Below are positions 1 to 10,209 of a stretch of 34,412 nucleotides of DNA, piece by piece. Under the pieces are notes generated by a model that was not told where the DNA came from, did no database searches, and saw only the letters and a program-made list of their open reading frames with translations. This DNA comes from Paracoccaceae bacterium (GTDB lineage: Bacteria; Pseudomonadota; Alphaproteobacteria; Rhodobacterales; Rhodobacteraceae): the NCBI GenBank assembly GCA_003332035.1, contig QOQI01000011.1, forward strand, positions 1-34,412. The letters run 5' to 3'. Each line of letters starts with the position of its first letter. Positions within the stretch are counted from its first letter, which is position 1. Position numbers and translations under genes: made by a program.

Positions 1-242
1 TTTACTGCTGTAGAAATCACAACAACAGCAGTTTTTTTGAGATTTAAAGCATCATGCTCATAAAAAATATTAATACCAAGTTTTTCTAAACGTTCTGTAA
101 TCGCGCTTTTTTTTATATCAGAACCCTGAACTTGATAATTTAAGTTTAATAAAACTTCGGCGATACCAGACATTCCAATACCACCAATTCCTACAAAATG
201 TATTGCCCCTATATTTATCGGAAGTTTGGTCAGTGAGTTCAT
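1..242 (-). CDS. murC: UDP-N-acetylmuramate--L-alanine ligase MurC, N-terminal fragment
   Basis: Only the first 80 codons are inside the window; the gene continues past base 1. MurC adds L-alanine to UDP-MurNAc in the cytoplasm, the first peptide step of peptidoglycan precursor synthesis. The visible N-terminus has the MurC nucleotide-fold signature [18 protein letters not shown] at about residues 13-30, followed by a GSD that ends the next strand. The ATG at 242-240 overlaps the murG TGA stop in an ATGA arrangement, so translation is probably coupled. The ATP-binding loop and C-terminal domain are outside the window. Identity is based on this signature and its place after murG in a dcw cluster. 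Confidence 0.93.
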   Translation of the reverse strand, partial: MNSLTKLPINIGAIHFVGIGGIGMSGIAEVLLNLNYQVQGSDIKKSAITERLEKLGINIFYEHDALNLKKTAVVVISTAV

Positions 243-1339
243 CTCATGTTCAATCCCGATATTTCTTCAACACGGTCAGCTAAGGTCTTAGCGGCATCCA
301 ATAAGACCGTTTTGTGCGCATGAATGGCCATCTTACTGGCAATTTCGGGTGAAGATAAAATTTTTGTTATAGCTTTATTAAGTCTTTTAGGTGTTAGGTT
401 CTGTTCAGCGATTACCGTAGCAGCTCGTAATTTTTTTAAAGGATCGGCATTCAAGGTTTGCTCGTCTCTGATAGCCGAACCAAGTGGAATGAGAATTGAA
501 GGGCGTCCAACCACGCCAATGTCAGCAACAGAAGAAGCCCCTGATCTGGATATAATAAGTTGTGCTTCGCTGAGGCGTGAAGCTACATTATCAAAGAAAG
601 GTAAAACTTCACATGCAACTCCTTGGGAGGAATAATATGACCGAACACGTTGACAATCTTCTTCACGCGCTTGCTGAAAAACACGAATATATTGTAATAA
701 TTCATTCGGCAAAGTACATATAGCCTCTGGAACAATATTCGACAAAATCGTAGCGCCTTGAGACCCGCCCATTATAAAAATAGACATAGGATGATTACCG
801 GGGGGTATGTAGGGCGCACCAGAACGACACAGAATTTCTTTTCTAACTGGGTTACCAATATGTTCAGAAGTAATATTTTCAGGTAAGATTGTTGGCCAAG
901 TACCACAAGCGACTAAATGAACTTTTTTGGCAAATAATTGATTAACCCTTCCCAAAATTCCATTTTGTTCGTGGATAATTCTTGGTAAACTTACAAGTAT
1001 GGACGCGCTAAGGGCTGGAATTGTAGGATATCCACCAAAGCCAACAATAATATGAGGTCGGCGCTTCAAAAACGTTTTTAGAGTTGCAAGAATACCTCCT
1101 AGAATTAAGAAAGGAGCTTTTATTTTAGAAATTAATCCGTGTTTTGCCAAAGTTGCTGAAGAAACTGTTTCAATTTTCACTGCTTTAGGAAAATTTTGTG
1201 TAAACCTAGCCCCTCTTGAATCAGTCGAAAGCTTTACTTCCCAGCCCCGCACTAAAAGCTCCTCAGCTAACGCTTGAGCTGGAAACATATGCCCGCCCGT
1301 TCCACCAGCCGCTAATATTGCTAAAGGTTTTGTCTCCAC
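239..1339 (-). CDS. murG: Lipid II synthase (UDP-GlcNAc transferase) MurG
   Basis: 366 aa, normal family length. MurG is the GT28/GT-B enzyme on the inner face of the cytoplasmic membrane that transfers GlcNAc to lipid I to make lipid II. The N-terminal domain begins with the hallmark GGTGGH loop (residues 12-17), and a FGGYP segment lies near residue 100. The C-terminal UDP-GlcNAc domain has the GGSQGA loop (about residue 195) and the SRSGASS segment near 265. The start is GTG at 1339-1337, supported by an AAGGG Shine-Dalgarno 7 nt upstream that lies over the end of ftsW. It is 3 bp after ftsW and overlaps murC by 4 bp, so it is inside one transcription unit. Confidence 0.97.
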   Translation of the reverse strand: METKPLAILAAGGTGGHMFPAQALAEELLVRGWEVKLSTDSRGARFTQNFPKAVKIETVSSATLAKHGLISKIKAPFLILGGILATLKTFLKRRPHIIVGFGGYPTIPALSASILVSLPRIIHEQNGILGRVNQLFAKKVHLVACGTWPTILPENITSEHIGNPVRKEILCRSGAPYIPPGNHPMSIFIMGGSQGATILSNIVPEAICTLPNELLQYIRVFQQAREEDCQRVRSYYSSQGVACEVLPFFDNVASRLSEAQLIISRSGASSVADIGVVGRPSILIPLGSAIRDEQTLNADPLKKLRAATVIAEQNLTPKRLNKAITKILSSPEIASKMAIHAHKTVLLDAAKTLADRVEEISGLNMR

Positions 1340-1342
1340 AAT

Positions 1343-2503
1343 TTATCCCTTGATGAAAATATCAGCTACATTTTTTTGAGGCCGGCTCCGAGTTAAAGCC
1401 AACAAAATTCCTATTGCAATGCCACCTGCGATTAAAGATGACCCCCCATAGCTTACGAAAGGTAAAGTCATGCCCTTTGCCGGTAATAACCTCGCGGCAA
1501 CACCAATGTTTATAACGGCTTGAATACCAAACATTGAAACAAGGCCCGTTCCAGCCAAGCGCACAAAAATATCGCGTTCACGAAGTAGCCGGGCTAACGA
1601 AACACATACGATAGAGGCATATATCGTTAAAATTAGTCCAACTAGAACAAATCCATACTCTTCAGCTGCAACAGCAATGATAAAATCAGTATGAGCATCT
1701 GGTAGAGACCACTTCACTTGGCCCTCTCCCACTCCAACACCAAAAAAACCACCCTCTTGAATGGCGTTTGTAGCGTATCCCAATTGGGTTTTAGGATCTA
1801 AATCAGGAGACAAAAAACCATCTATTCGCCTAGCAAAATGTTCTGAGTAAATATAAGCGAAAGAACCTAATCCTATTGTCGCACCAGCCACCCCAACAAG
1901 AAGAAGAATAGGAGCTCCTGCTACAAAATATACGACTGACCAACCAAACAAAATTAAGCAGGCTTGTCCAAAATCGGGTTGCAAAACAAGAAATGCTGAA
2001 ACGACTATAGTCAATACGAAGGAAATTAGTTTTCCTGGAGGACCATTAATTTCCTTAGAAGCTGAAATCATCCAAGCAGTTACAACCAAAAAACAAGGCT
2101 TTAAGAACTCGGACGGTTGTAAGGAAGCAAATCCCAAAGTGTACCAACGCGTTGCGCCCTTTCCAAAGTCTGTTCCAAAAACAGGAAGTAATACGAGCCC
2201 AATAAAAGAAATAACAAAACCAATTACAGCTAGTCTTCTTACTAAATCTACAGACATCATAGACAAAGTAATCATCGTTACTATAGACAGTGAGCCAAAA
2301 ATTACCTGCCTTTCCACATAATGGAATGGAGCAAACCCATTTTTTTCGGCTAATGGGGGAGAAGCTGCAAAACTAAGCAGTAAACCAATCGAGAATAATA
2401 AGAGTATACACGTCATGGTCCACAAATCAGTTGTTCGCCACCAACGCGATAATATAGCCTCGCCACCTGAACTAGGTGCTGCTCCATGAGCCATTTCCGT
2501 CAT
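1343..2503 (-). CDS. ftsW: Septal peptidoglycan glycosyltransferase FtsW (SEDS family)
   Basis: 386 aa polytopic membrane protein. FtsW is the SEDS glycan polymerase that works with FtsI at the septum using lipid II. Typical features are the LQPDFG segment after the middle membrane helices, the extracytoplasmic DAHTDFI segment with an AAEEYGF continuation, and the C-terminal PFVSYGGSSLI signature, followed by a short basic cytoplasmic tail. A weak AAGG ribosome-binding site precedes the chosen ATG; a second Met four residues in is an alternative. The placement between murD and murG is the normal dcw order and favours FtsW over RodA. A 171-bp gap separates it from murD, the largest gap in the cluster. 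Confidence 0.96.
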   Translation of the reverse strand: MTEMAHGAAPSSGGEAILSRWWRTTDLWTMTCILLLFSIGLLLSFAASPPLAEKNGFAPFHYVERQVIFGSLSIVTMITLSMMSVDLVRRLAVIGFVISFIGLVLLPVFGTDFGKGATRWYTLGFASLQPSEFLKPCFLVVTAWMISASKEINGPPGKLISFVLTIVVSAFLVLQPDFGQACLILFGWSVVYFVAGAPILLLVGVAGATIGLGSFAYIYSEHFARRIDGFLSPDLDPKTQLGYATNAIQEGGFFGVGVGEGQVKWSLPDAHTDFIIAVAAEEYGFVLVGLILTIYASIVCVSLARLLRERDIFVRLAGTGLVSMFGIQAVINIGVAARLLPAKGMTLPFVSYGGSSLIAGGIAIGILLALTRSRPQKNVADIFIKG

Positions 2504-2674
2504 GGTTTCTGCCTTTTTACCTCTTACTCGCCTTGGTTTTCCAAGATCAATTAATTACTGGTAGCCAAATTCTTCTTAAAAAGCCAGCAGAAATAAACTT
2601 TATTCTTGTTTGATTTCTGAAATTTTTTTATTCTTAATTAAATTATTTTATTTGAAACTATGTGATATTTTATA
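2504..2674. other. AT-rich gap between murD and ftsW
   Basis: 171 bp with no convincing coding sequence on either strand. It is strongly AT-rich next to murD and contains a short hairpin CTTGG-TTTT-CCAAG at 2532-2545. Neither strand follows this hairpin with a T-run, so it does not look like an intrinsic terminator. An internal ftsW promoter could lie here, but no clear -35/-10 pair is visible. Confidence 0.5.
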
Positions 2675-4066
2675 TCATACTAACTTTTTAATTTCGTGCT
2701 CAAAAGCCTGACCACGCTCTTCGAATGAACCGTATTGATCAAAACTAGCCGCAGCCGGAGCGAGCAAAACCGTGTCACCGGCCTGTGCGTCCCTAAATGC
2801 CTTTTGAACAGCTATATCCATGGTATTGCAATTTTCGAATTCACAACTGATTTGCGAAGAGAATTTCTCAGTATTAGCACCAATAACATAAGCTTTTTTA
2901 ACATTAGTGAGCGCATTATTAAGCCGGGAAATATCCTCTTCTTTTTGCTCGCCACCACATATCCAGCGAACTTTTGAAAAAGTTGCTAGGGCTTTCATAG
3001 CACTATCTACGTTTGTCGCTTTACTATCGTTTATAAAAACTACTCCACCGATCTCGGTCACTAATTGTGATCTATGTGACAGACCATTAAAACTCTCTAA
3101 AGCCTTTTCTATTGAACGCGGCCCTAAACCTAAAGAACGAACAGCAGCATAAGCCGCACAAGCATTTTGATGGTTGTGTGATCCTTGCAAAGCGGTACAT
3201 TTACGAAGATCTAACGAGGCTACTTGTTTTCCTCTTCTGTACTCAGACAAAAAACCTTTATTGGCAAAAACACTCCAGCCTATATTAGTAATTTTTTTTG
3301 AACTGGAAACTCTAATAACGCGATCATCATGCGAATGATCAGCAATTTCTTGAGCTAAAAGCTGCCCTTCAAATTCATCTACACCAATGACAGAACGATC
3401 AGGACATCCCGAAATAAAAAGACGTTTCTTTGCCGCATAATAACCACCAATACCGCCATGTCTCTCTAAGTGATCAGGTGTAAAGTTTGTAAAAACTGCA
3501 ATGTCAGGTGTTATACTATTTGCAACTTCTGTTTGATAAGAAGAAAGCTCTAAAATTATAGTCTCTCCATCAGTTAAAGGCTCCAGATCAAAAACACCTT
3601 TACCAATATTACCAGCCAGTTGAGAAGGACGGCCTTCACACCGTAGTATGTGATGAATTAATGCACTGGTTGTAGATTTCCCATTAGATCCGGTGACTGC
3701 TATTATTTTAGGTATAGAATCAAATTTTATCCAATCCGCCGAAGCAATAGACCTAAAAAACAAACCAATATCATTATCTATTGCTACTCCATTTTCAATC
3801 GCTGCAGAAACAACAATATGAGGCTTTGGATAGTGATGCGGCACGCCAGGGCTAACCAATAGGACGTCTATCTCATTCCAATTCAATTTGTCGGGAATGG
3901 TACAAGTAAAACCCAACTCTTCGGCTTTTTTTAGATTGTTTATATTATCGTCCAAACATAATATTTTTGCTCCACCAGCCTTCAAAGCCGCAGCTGCAGA
4001 TAGCCCCGAGCGCCCTAGCCCCAAAATAGCATAGCTAGTATTTTTAACATTTTGAGCCGATATCAT
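2675..4066 (-). CDS. murD: UDP-N-acetylmuramoyl-L-alanine--D-glutamate ligase MurD
   Basis: 463 aa. MurD adds D-glutamate to UDP-MurNAc-L-Ala in the cytoplasm. The N-terminal domain begins with a Rossmann-like AILGLGRSG (residues 13-21). The ATP-binding loop is GSNGKST (126-132), followed by the NIGKG segment, ELSSYQ and the NFTPDHLERHG segment. The C-terminal domain carries NDSKATN, all Mur ligase signatures, and the D-Glu-type LSSYQ motif separates it from MurC/E/F. The ATG is 14 bp after the mraY stop with only a weak GGA ribosome-binding site, suggesting dependence on upstream translation. It ends in TGA ahead of the 171-bp gap before ftsW. Confidence 0.97.
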   Translation of the reverse strand: MISAQNVKNTSYAILGLGRSGLSAAAALKAGGAKILCLDDNINNLKKAEELGFTCTIPDKLNWNEIDVLLVSPGVPHHYPKPHIVVSAAIENGVAIDNDIGLFFRSIASADWIKFDSIPKIIAVTGSNGKSTTSALIHHILRCEGRPSQLAGNIGKGVFDLEPLTDGETIILELSSYQTEVANSITPDIAVFTNFTPDHLERHGGIGGYYAAKKRLFISGCPDRSVIGVDEFEGQLLAQEIADHSHDDRVIRVSSSKKITNIGWSVFANKGFLSEYRRGKQVASLDLRKCTALQGSHNHQNACAAYAAVRSLGLGPRSIEKALESFNGLSHRSQLVTEIGGVVFINDSKATNVDSAMKALATFSKVRWICGGEQKEEDISRLNNALTNVKKAYVIGANTEKFSSQISCEFENCNTMDIAVQKAFRDAQAGDTVLLAPAAASFDQYGSFEERGQAFEHEIKKLV

Positions 4067-4080
4067 TTCCGCAAAACTTT

Positions 4081-5163
4081 TTATCTAACCTTCAATGTCG
4101 CAAGACCGATCATAGCTAAGATCAAAGAAATAATCCAAAACCGAATAACAATTTGAGGTTCTGCCCAGCCTTTTTTCTCAAAATGGTGATGAATAGGCGC
4201 CATCAAGAAAACTCTTCGTCCAGTTGCCTTAAAATAAGCGACTTGAATAATTACAGACAAAGCCTCTACCACAAACAAACCACCGACTATTGCTAATACT
4301 ATTTCATGTTTTGTTACCACTGCTATTGATCCCAAAGCTCCCCCCAAAGAAAGAGCACCTGTGTCACCCATAAAAACTGCTGCTGGAGGAGCGTTGTACC
4401 AAAGGAAACCTAAACCGCCGCCAAAAAGAGCAGAACAAAATATTAGCAACTCTCCTGTACCAGGCACATAGTGCACATCTAAATAATTGGTAAAGTCTAC
4501 ACGACCTACGGCGTAAGCAATAACGCCCAAGGCTAATGCAGCGATCATTACTGGCATTATAGCAAGACCATCTAATCCATCAGTTAAGTTGACTGCATTT
4601 GCAGCACCAACAACAACAATCATCGAAAATGGAATGAACAACACTCCAAGATGCAGCAATGTATCCTTAAAAACTGGCAACGCCAGTTTGTACTGCAAAG
4701 CTTCAGGGTGATTAATGGCAGCAAAATAGGCTGCAATCGCCGAGATAATAAAGCCGAGAAGTAAGCGTATCCGACCAGGAACTCCTTTTGTATTTTGTTT
4801 GGATACTTTAGAATAATCATCGGCAAACCCTATCATTCCAAAACTAAGAGTAACTAAGATAACTATCCAAATAAAAATATTGTCGAGCCTAGCCCACAAA
4901 CAAGTTGCAAAGAGTAAGGATATCAATATGAGCAAACCACCCATCGTGGGGGTGCCAGCTTTTTCTAAGTGGGATGAAGGACCGTCATCTCTAATGGGCT
5001 GGCCTTTACCCTGTTTTTTTCTAAGAACATTAATCAAAGGTCTCCCAAATAAAAACCCAAATATTAGCGCCGTAAAAAAAGCGCCTCCAGCCCGAAAAGT
5101 AATATAACGGAACAAATTAAAAAAGTCGCCTCCATCTGAAAGTTGAGTTAACCAGTATAACAT
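4081..5163 (-). CDS. mraY: Phospho-N-acetylmuramoyl-pentapeptide transferase MraY
   Basis: 360 aa, typical length, about ten membrane helices. MraY transfers phospho-MurNAc-pentapeptide to undecaprenyl phosphate to form lipid I. Catalytic and Mg-binding signatures are present: the DD pair at 115-116 in the FADDYSKV segment, the [10 protein letters not shown] segment (192-201), the [11 protein letters not shown] segment near 265, and the HHHFEKKGW loop near 325. The ATG at 5163 follows the murF stop by 17 bp with a GGA-type site. It sits between murF and murD as in most Gram-negative dcw clusters. Confidence 0.97.
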   Translation of the reverse strand: MLYWLTQLSDGGDFFNLFRYITFRAGGAFFTALIFGFLFGRPLINVLRKKQGKGQPIRDDGPSSHLEKAGTPTMGGLLILISLLFATCLWARLDNIFIWIVILVTLSFGMIGFADDYSKVSKQNTKGVPGRIRLLLGFIISAIAAYFAAINHPEALQYKLALPVFKDTLLHLGVLFIPFSMIVVVGAANAVNLTDGLDGLAIMPVMIAALALGVIAYAVGRVDFTNYLDVHYVPGTGELLIFCSALFGGGLGFLWYNAPPAAVFMGDTGALSLGGALGSIAVVTKHEIVLAIVGGLFVVEALSVIIQVAYFKATGRRVFLMAPIHHHFEKKGWAEPQIVIRFWIISLILAMIGLATLKVR

Positions 5164-5180
5164 AATTTTTTCCTTAGACC

Positions 5181-6563
5181 TTACTCAGGGCACTCCAAAC
5201 TAAAGATTGCCTCCAAAATCACTTGCATTCCAACACTTAAAGAAGCTTTGGTAAGTAAGCAATCGCCACCTTTGAGAATTGTACCGAGTAAAGGCACAAC
5301 GTCTATTGAATTCTTAAAATGAAAACCACGCTTTTCCTTAGGCAAACTATCATGCAAGTACTCCATAAGTGGCCCTATGGTATGGATACAATCTACTTTA
5401 GACATAACAGGGAGAGATGCTATTTGCTTATGATAATCTACTCCAGAAGGCCCCAATTCCTTCATATCACCTAATATTGCAATTCTGCGGTTTGCTTTAT
5501 TCTTGCCTAATGTCTCTAATGCTGAGGAAACAGAAGCTGGGTTTGCGTTATACCCATCGTCAATAAGTGTAATTAATCCAATTTTCCTTAAATTCATTTT
5601 TTTAATAGAGCCCCTTCCTACACCAGGCACCCACGCTTGAAGGCTCTCACAGGCTTTTACCATGTCACAATTAAGTTTCTTTGCAACTATTAGGGATCCT
5701 AAAGCATTGTTGGCAAAATGGATTGCTGTAGTATTTAATATGAAGCGATGCTCCTCCCCCTCAATTAGGCTCAATATTTTTATACCATCATTTATTTCGT
5801 CAATATTTAATATTCTATTACTTTCAAATTCTGGCCCATAGCAAATAGGATTAAAATTATTTGAAACTATTTCAAACATAACCGTTTCTGCTGTTGGAAT
5901 GTCACCATTTATAATTATGGAGCCATCACTTTTTAATCCTTCAACAACCGATGCTTTTTCTTGTGCTATCCCTTCAATACTCTCAAACGCTTCTAAGTGA
6001 GCTGGGGCAACAGAAGTAATTAGGGCCACATCTGGGTTGGTTATTATAGACAGTGGTGCGATTTCTCCAGGATGGTTCATCCCTATCTCAATTACAGAAA
6101 AATCTGAATCATCCCTCATTCGAGTTAAAGTAAGTGGCACACCCCAATGATTATTGTAGCTTGCAAAAGAAGAATGGGTCTTACCCTGATCTGTAAGTAT
6201 TGTATTTAACATCTCCTTTGTAGAGGTTTTACCAACAGACCCGGTAACAGCGATTACTTTACCTTTAAAACGGTTCCGAGCAAAAATTGCCATTCCTCGC
6301 AAAGCTTCCATAACGTCTGGAACCACAATTAACGGTAATGAAGTGTCGAAACCCTCAGGAACATGATCCACAAGCGCCGCAACCGCACCATTTTCGAAAG
6401 CTGCATTAACAAATTTATGGCCGTCACGGTCAGCTTTTAAAGCAACAAATAAATCACCTGGCTGGATCGTCCTTGTATCTATTGAGACACCAGTTGCAAT
6501 CCAAGAAAGAGTATTTTTACCACCAGTTGCCAGAGCTGCATCTTGGGAATGCCATAGGCTCAT
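5181..6563 (-). CDS. murF: UDP-N-acetylmuramoyl-tripeptide--D-alanyl-D-alanine ligase MurF
   Basis: 460 aa. MurF adds D-Ala-D-Ala to the UDP-MurNAc tripeptide, completing the cytoplasmic pentapeptide precursor. The N-terminal substrate domain contains the [17 protein letters not shown] segment, the ATP loop is GSVGKTST (108-115), followed by [11 protein letters not shown] and [10 protein letters not shown], both MurF-specific. The C-terminal domain has [10 protein letters not shown] and a GDMKELG segment. The ATG overlaps the murE TGA by 4 bp (ATGA), so coupling with murE is expected. Confidence 0.97.
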   Translation of the reverse strand: MSLWHSQDAALATGGKNTLSWIATGVSIDTRTIQPGDLFVALKADRDGHKFVNAAFENGAVAALVDHVPEGFDTSLPLIVVPDVMEALRGMAIFARNRFKGKVIAVTGSVGKTSTKEMLNTILTDQGKTHSSFASYNNHWGVPLTLTRMRDDSDFSVIEIGMNHPGEIAPLSIITNPDVALITSVAPAHLEAFESIEGIAQEKASVVEGLKSDGSIIINGDIPTAETVMFEIVSNNFNPICYGPEFESNRILNIDEINDGIKILSLIEGEEHRFILNTTAIHFANNALGSLIVAKKLNCDMVKACESLQAWVPGVGRGSIKKMNLRKIGLITLIDDGYNANPASVSSALETLGKNKANRRIAILGDMKELGPSGVDYHKQIASLPVMSKVDCIHTIGPLMEYLHDSLPKEKRGFHFKNSIDVVPLLGTILKGGDCLLTKASLSVGMQVILEAIFSLECPE

Positions 6564-8038
6564 TGTTCTGCCCCATCGAGAGAAGCAGCTGAAAGACTAG
6601 CTTGTTCAAAATCGTCAAATGGGAAAATATTTTCACCTATAAATTGTTCAGTTTCATGACCCTTGCCTGCTATTAGTAAACCATCACCTTCCTCTAACAA
6701 GTCGACCGCTGTAAGTATTGCTTCAGCTCTATCCGCTATAACCGTAACTTTGCTGTTGTCTTGGATACCATTTTTGATCATTTGGTGGATTGATGATGGA
6801 TCTTCATTTCTTGGATTGTCATCCGTTATTATAACAAAATCTGAATTTTTCTCCGCGGCTGCCCCCATTAGAGGCCGTTTTCCTTCATCTCTTTCACCAC
6901 CTGCACCAATAATAACTATTAATTTTCCTAAAATATGAGGCTTTAGAGATTTCAAAGCAACCTCAATAGCATCCGGAGTGTGAGCGTAATCCACGTAAAC
7001 AGTTGCACCATTTTTCCTCGTCGCGGCTAATTCCATACGCCCACGAACTGGCTTAATATCTTCTAAAATACCAAAAATATTACTTTCCTGTTGACCTGAT
7101 GAAATCACTAGAAGAGCCGCCATTAAGAGATTTTCAGCCTGAAAAGCTCCTATTAAATTGATGGACTTTTGATAAATTTTATCACGAAATGAAAACCTAA
7201 TGTCTTGGTTTTTTGGATAAAATTTTTGATTTAAAATAACAAGATCAGCTGTTTCATTATAACCAATCGTCAAAACATGGTTATTTAAAGCATAAAAATC
7301 AGCTAGATTCTTAATTTCTTTATTATCAATATTAAACACGCCAACTTTTCCCTTTGGACAGACGCGTTCAAATAATCCTTTTTTAGCATCAAAATAATCT
7401 TCATATGAAATGTGATAATCCAAATGATCACGCGAGAAATTAGTAAAAGCAGTAGCTTTTATTTTAACTCCATCTAAACGTCTTTGATCTAACCCGTGAC
7501 TTGAAGCTTCCATTGCTGCGTGCGTTATACCTTCTGAAGCAGCTTTATATAAAATTTGATGAAGCTTTATGGGATCTGGAGTTGTGTATTTTAGCGAGGT
7601 AGACCAGCTTCCCTCTACCCCCGTTGTTCCAATATTTATAGCCTCAATACCAGTTTCATTCCAGAGCTGTCTGCAAAAAGTAGCAACTGAAGTTTTTCCA
7701 TTAGTTCCGGTAATTGCAACTATTGTTTCTGGTTGCTTTTCCATGAAAAGAGAAACCGCTTTGGCTAAGGCTCTGCGAGCATCCTTTCTTACGACCAAAG
7801 CATCGATTTTGCAGTCTGTTAGAATTGATGCTCCTTCTTCATCAGTTAAGATCGCCGACGCACCAGCATCAAGAACGGCTTCTACAAATATAGCACCATG
7901 AACCGAAACACCTTTTAAAGCGGCAAATAAACAACCAGGCTCAACCTGCCTGCTATCGAATACAATTTTGTTTATGATTGGATCATTGCCATTCACAGTA
8001 TGAAGACCAAGGCTACTGAGTCTTTTATTTTTAGGCAT
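6560..8038 (-). CDS. murE: UDP-N-acetylmuramoyl-tripeptide synthetase MurE, meso-DAP type
   Basis: 492 aa. MurE adds the third residue of the stem peptide. The ATP loop is GTNGKTS (111-117), followed by the GTTGVEG segment, EASSHGL (178-183) and NFSRDHLDYH. The DNPR motif at 407-410 is the established marker for meso-diaminopimelate rather than L-lysine specificity, as expected in a Gram-negative bacterium. The ATG at 8038 has an AAAGG site about 8 nt upstream and lies 24 bp after ftsI. Its stop overlaps murF. Confidence 0.97.
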   Translation of the reverse strand: MPKNKRLSSLGLHTVNGNDPIINKIVFDSRQVEPGCLFAALKGVSVHGAIFVEAVLDAGASAILTDEEGASILTDCKIDALVVRKDARRALAKAVSLFMEKQPETIVAITGTNGKTSVATFCRQLWNETGIEAINIGTTGVEGSWSTSLKYTTPDPIKLHQILYKAASEGITHAAMEASSHGLDQRRLDGVKIKATAFTNFSRDHLDYHISYEDYFDAKKGLFERVCPKGKVGVFNIDNKEIKNLADFYALNNHVLTIGYNETADLVILNQKFYPKNQDIRFSFRDKIYQKSINLIGAFQAENLLMAALLVISSGQQESNIFGILEDIKPVRGRMELAATRKNGATVYVDYAHTPDAIEVALKSLKPHILGKLIVIIGAGGERDEGKRPLMGAAAEKNSDFVIITDDNPRNEDPSSIHQMIKNGIQDNSKVTVIADRAEAILTAVDLLEEGDGLLIAGKGHETEQFIGENIFPFDDFEQASLSAASLDGAEQ

Positions 8039-8062
8039 TTAATTTACCTTTGTGTTCAAGGA

Positions 8063-9862
8063 TCACTCCTGCCAGTTAGATAATGTTACACCTACTGAGG
8101 ATTTATTATCAAATTTTGGCCTCAATCCCAATAAGGGAGCAACTCTTGCTATAATTTCTGCACTCACCGGAACGGCTGTCCAGCCCGCAGTTCGCTTCGG
8201 TTCCGGACCAGAGGTATCTTGGGCTTCATCTAAGGTTACTACCAGTACATACTTTGGCTCATGTATGGGAAAAATTGATGCAAAACTGGTGATATTCTTC
8301 TCCTTATCATAACCACCTTGAGCACTTGGCTTATCAGCAGTTCCTGTCTTCCCAGCAACAAAATATCCATTTACATCGGCAAGAGACGCAGTACCTTCGG
8401 TAACTACTCCTCTGAGCATGGCAAGGCTATTTTTTGCCACTTCTTGTGAGATAATCTGTTGGCCTAAACCAAGTTTTTCTTCTTCTAAAAGTGTCGGCTT
8501 TACCAGTCGACCTCCGTTAGCCAATGTTGCATATCCCGTCGCTAAATGAAGAGGAGTGGCTGAAAGTCCATGCCCATACGAAATGGTCATCGTTTCTAAT
8601 TCATTCCAACGCTTTGGCAAAAGCGGTTTTCCTCCACTAGCTTCAATCATTTCGATCGATGTAGGTTTTGTAAAACCCAGACTGGACAAAAATTCTCTTT
8701 GTTTTTCGGGTCCAATCATTTTAGCTATCCTAGCAGTTCCCAGATTAGAAGACTCGGTGATTACTTGCCAAACAGGTAACTCAGGACCATTATTTCTATA
8801 ATCATTGATTTTATGCCCCCCCATTCTGATAGGACCTTTTGTATTGATCTTAGTTTTTGGATCAACCAATTCTAATTCTAAAGCTTGTGCAACAGTAAAT
8901 ATTTTAAAAGTAGAGCCAAGCTCATAAACACCTTGAATAGCTTTGTTGAAAAGAGGACTATCGTCGGCAGAACCGCGAACTGGAAGGCCAGGTCGGTGGT
9001 TTGGATCAAAATCTGGTAGAGACGCTAGCGATATTACCCGTCCAGTATCTACCTCCATCAAGATAGCTGCTGCACCTTTGGCATTTAAAAGTCGCATGCC
9101 ACCTTCGAGAACATGCTCAACAGCAGCTTGGATTGATAGATCAATAGTTAATTTAAGCGGCTTTCTTGAATATGAGGGATCGCGCAATTGGCTATCGAAT
9201 GTTTTTTCTATTCCAGCCACCCCAACAATTTCGGCTGATTTCACACCTTCCTTTCCAAAACTTGCTCCACCAAGTATGTGGGATGCCAAAGCGCCGTTTG
9301 GATAGAGCCTTGTCTCTCGAGGCCCAAAACGCAAGCCTGGCTCACCAATGTCGTGGACGGCTTGCATTTGTTCCGGGCTGAGCTTCTTTTTGATCCATAA
9401 GAATTTTCGTTTACTAGTGAACTGGGAATATAAATCATTAGCGTTTAAATCATCAAAAAGATCAGCCAGTTTGTTAGCTGTATTACGTGGATCAACTAAA
9501 TGGCGGGTTTCAACATAAAGTGCATAAGTTTCTAAGTTAGTTGCAAGTATCCTGCCTCTTCTATCAACTATATCAGCCCGCTGGGCGAAAATTAATGAGT
9601 TATTTGACTGAGCAACGGGCTCAGCTGGTTGACTGGATGCCAGCATCGCAAGGCGTGCTCCTATAGCAGTATAAATGCAAGCAAACATCACTATGATTAG
9701 AAGTAAACGGATATTTGATCTAACTCTTTCACCATCACGAAGTTGCTCATGACGTATTTTTAAATTTTCTTTCTCAATTTTATCTGGGTCATCACCCCTT
9801 AGCCGTGCTGGTAGTATCCTACTAAGAGGACGAATAGCTACTCTGTTCATAGCCTCAGTCAC
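8063..9862 (-). CDS. ftsI: Septal transpeptidase FtsI (PBP3)
   Basis: 599 aa class B penicillin-binding protein that cross-links septal peptidoglycan together with FtsW. There is a cytoplasmic N-terminus rich in Arg, one membrane anchor at about residues 50-73, a pedestal beginning around RADIVDRRGRILA, and a transpeptidase domain with all three catalytic motifs: SxxK at Ser317-Lys320, SSN at 371-373 and KTG at 505-507. The longest start is GTG at 9862-9860, preceded by GGCGG and overlapping the ftsL stop by 8 bp; an ATG four codons later is the alternative but has a GAGG site only about 2 nt away. The N-terminal cytoplasmic tail of about 50 residues is a little longer than in E. coli. Confidence 0.96.
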   Translation of the reverse strand: MTEAMNRVAIRPLSRILPARLRGDDPDKIEKENLKIRHEQLRDGERVRSNIRLLLIIVMFACIYTAIGARLAMLASSQPAEPVAQSNNSLIFAQRADIVDRRGRILATNLETYALYVETRHLVDPRNTANKLADLFDDLNANDLYSQFTSKRKFLWIKKKLSPEQMQAVHDIGEPGLRFGPRETRLYPNGALASHILGGASFGKEGVKSAEIVGVAGIEKTFDSQLRDPSYSRKPLKLTIDLSIQAAVEHVLEGGMRLLNAKGAAAILMEVDTGRVISLASLPDFDPNHRPGLPVRGSADDSPLFNKAIQGVYELGSTFKIFTVAQALELELVDPKTKINTKGPIRMGGHKINDYRNNGPELPVWQVITESSNLGTARIAKMIGPEKQREFLSSLGFTKPTSIEMIEASGGKPLLPKRWNELETMTISYGHGLSATPLHLATGYATLANGGRLVKPTLLEEEKLGLGQQIISQEVAKNSLAMLRGVVTEGTASLADVNGYFVAGKTGTADKPSAQGGYDKEKNITSFASIFPIHEPKYVLVVTLDEAQDTSGPEPKRTAGWTAVPVSAEIIARVAPLLGLRPKFDNKSSVGVTLSNWQE

Positions 9863-10208
9863 GGGAACCGCCTATCTTTTTAAGACTAACAGCTAAGGAA
9901 ACCACATCAGGCAAATCAGGATCATTTAGAAAATTTATTTCATCAACTTCTAAAAAATTTGATGCTCTCAACGGCACCAATTGAAGTCGGCCGAAATTTA
10001 AATCTACCAATTCAGTCAATCTGTCAGGGCGATTTAGGTAAGCCCATTCTGCCTTTAGAATTGAAAGTCTAGCCCCTGCAATTCCAATTTCTTTTTGTAA
10101 TTTTTCAGTATGAGCTATGGCATTTTTTGTTTTAATGTTTTCCTGATATGCCCAAAAAGCCAATCCAACGAGACTAGCGAATGTTACTGTATAAATAAAA
10201 CTACGCAC
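9855..10208 (-). CDS. ftsL: Cell division protein FtsL
   Basis: Small bitopic divisome protein that in characterised bacteria forms a complex with FtsB and FtsQ and activates FtsWI. I prefer the GTG at 10208-10206: it lies one base after the rsmH TAG, has a GGAG site about 9 nt upstream, and gives 117 aa beginning (M)RSFIYTV, which puts a short N-terminus before one membrane helix (about residues 3-21) as in other Rhodobacterales FtsL proteins. A GTG at 10235 would add nine residues and overlap rsmH by 26 bp. The periplasmic part has a short coiled-coil-like segment and an LNRPDRLTELVDL motif typical of alphaproteobacterial FtsL. Position between rsmH and ftsI supports the call. Confidence 0.88.
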   Translation of the reverse strand: MRSFIYTVTFASLVGLAFWAYQENIKTKNAIAHTEKLQKEIGIAGARLSILKAEWAYLNRPDRLTELVDLNFGRLQLVPLRASNFLEVDEINFLNDPDLPDVVSLAVSLKKIGGSRD

Positions 10209-10209
10209 T

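Noticed and set aside
2532..2545. Intrinsic terminator between murD and ftsW
   Set aside because: The stem is only 5 bp and neither strand has a following T-run.
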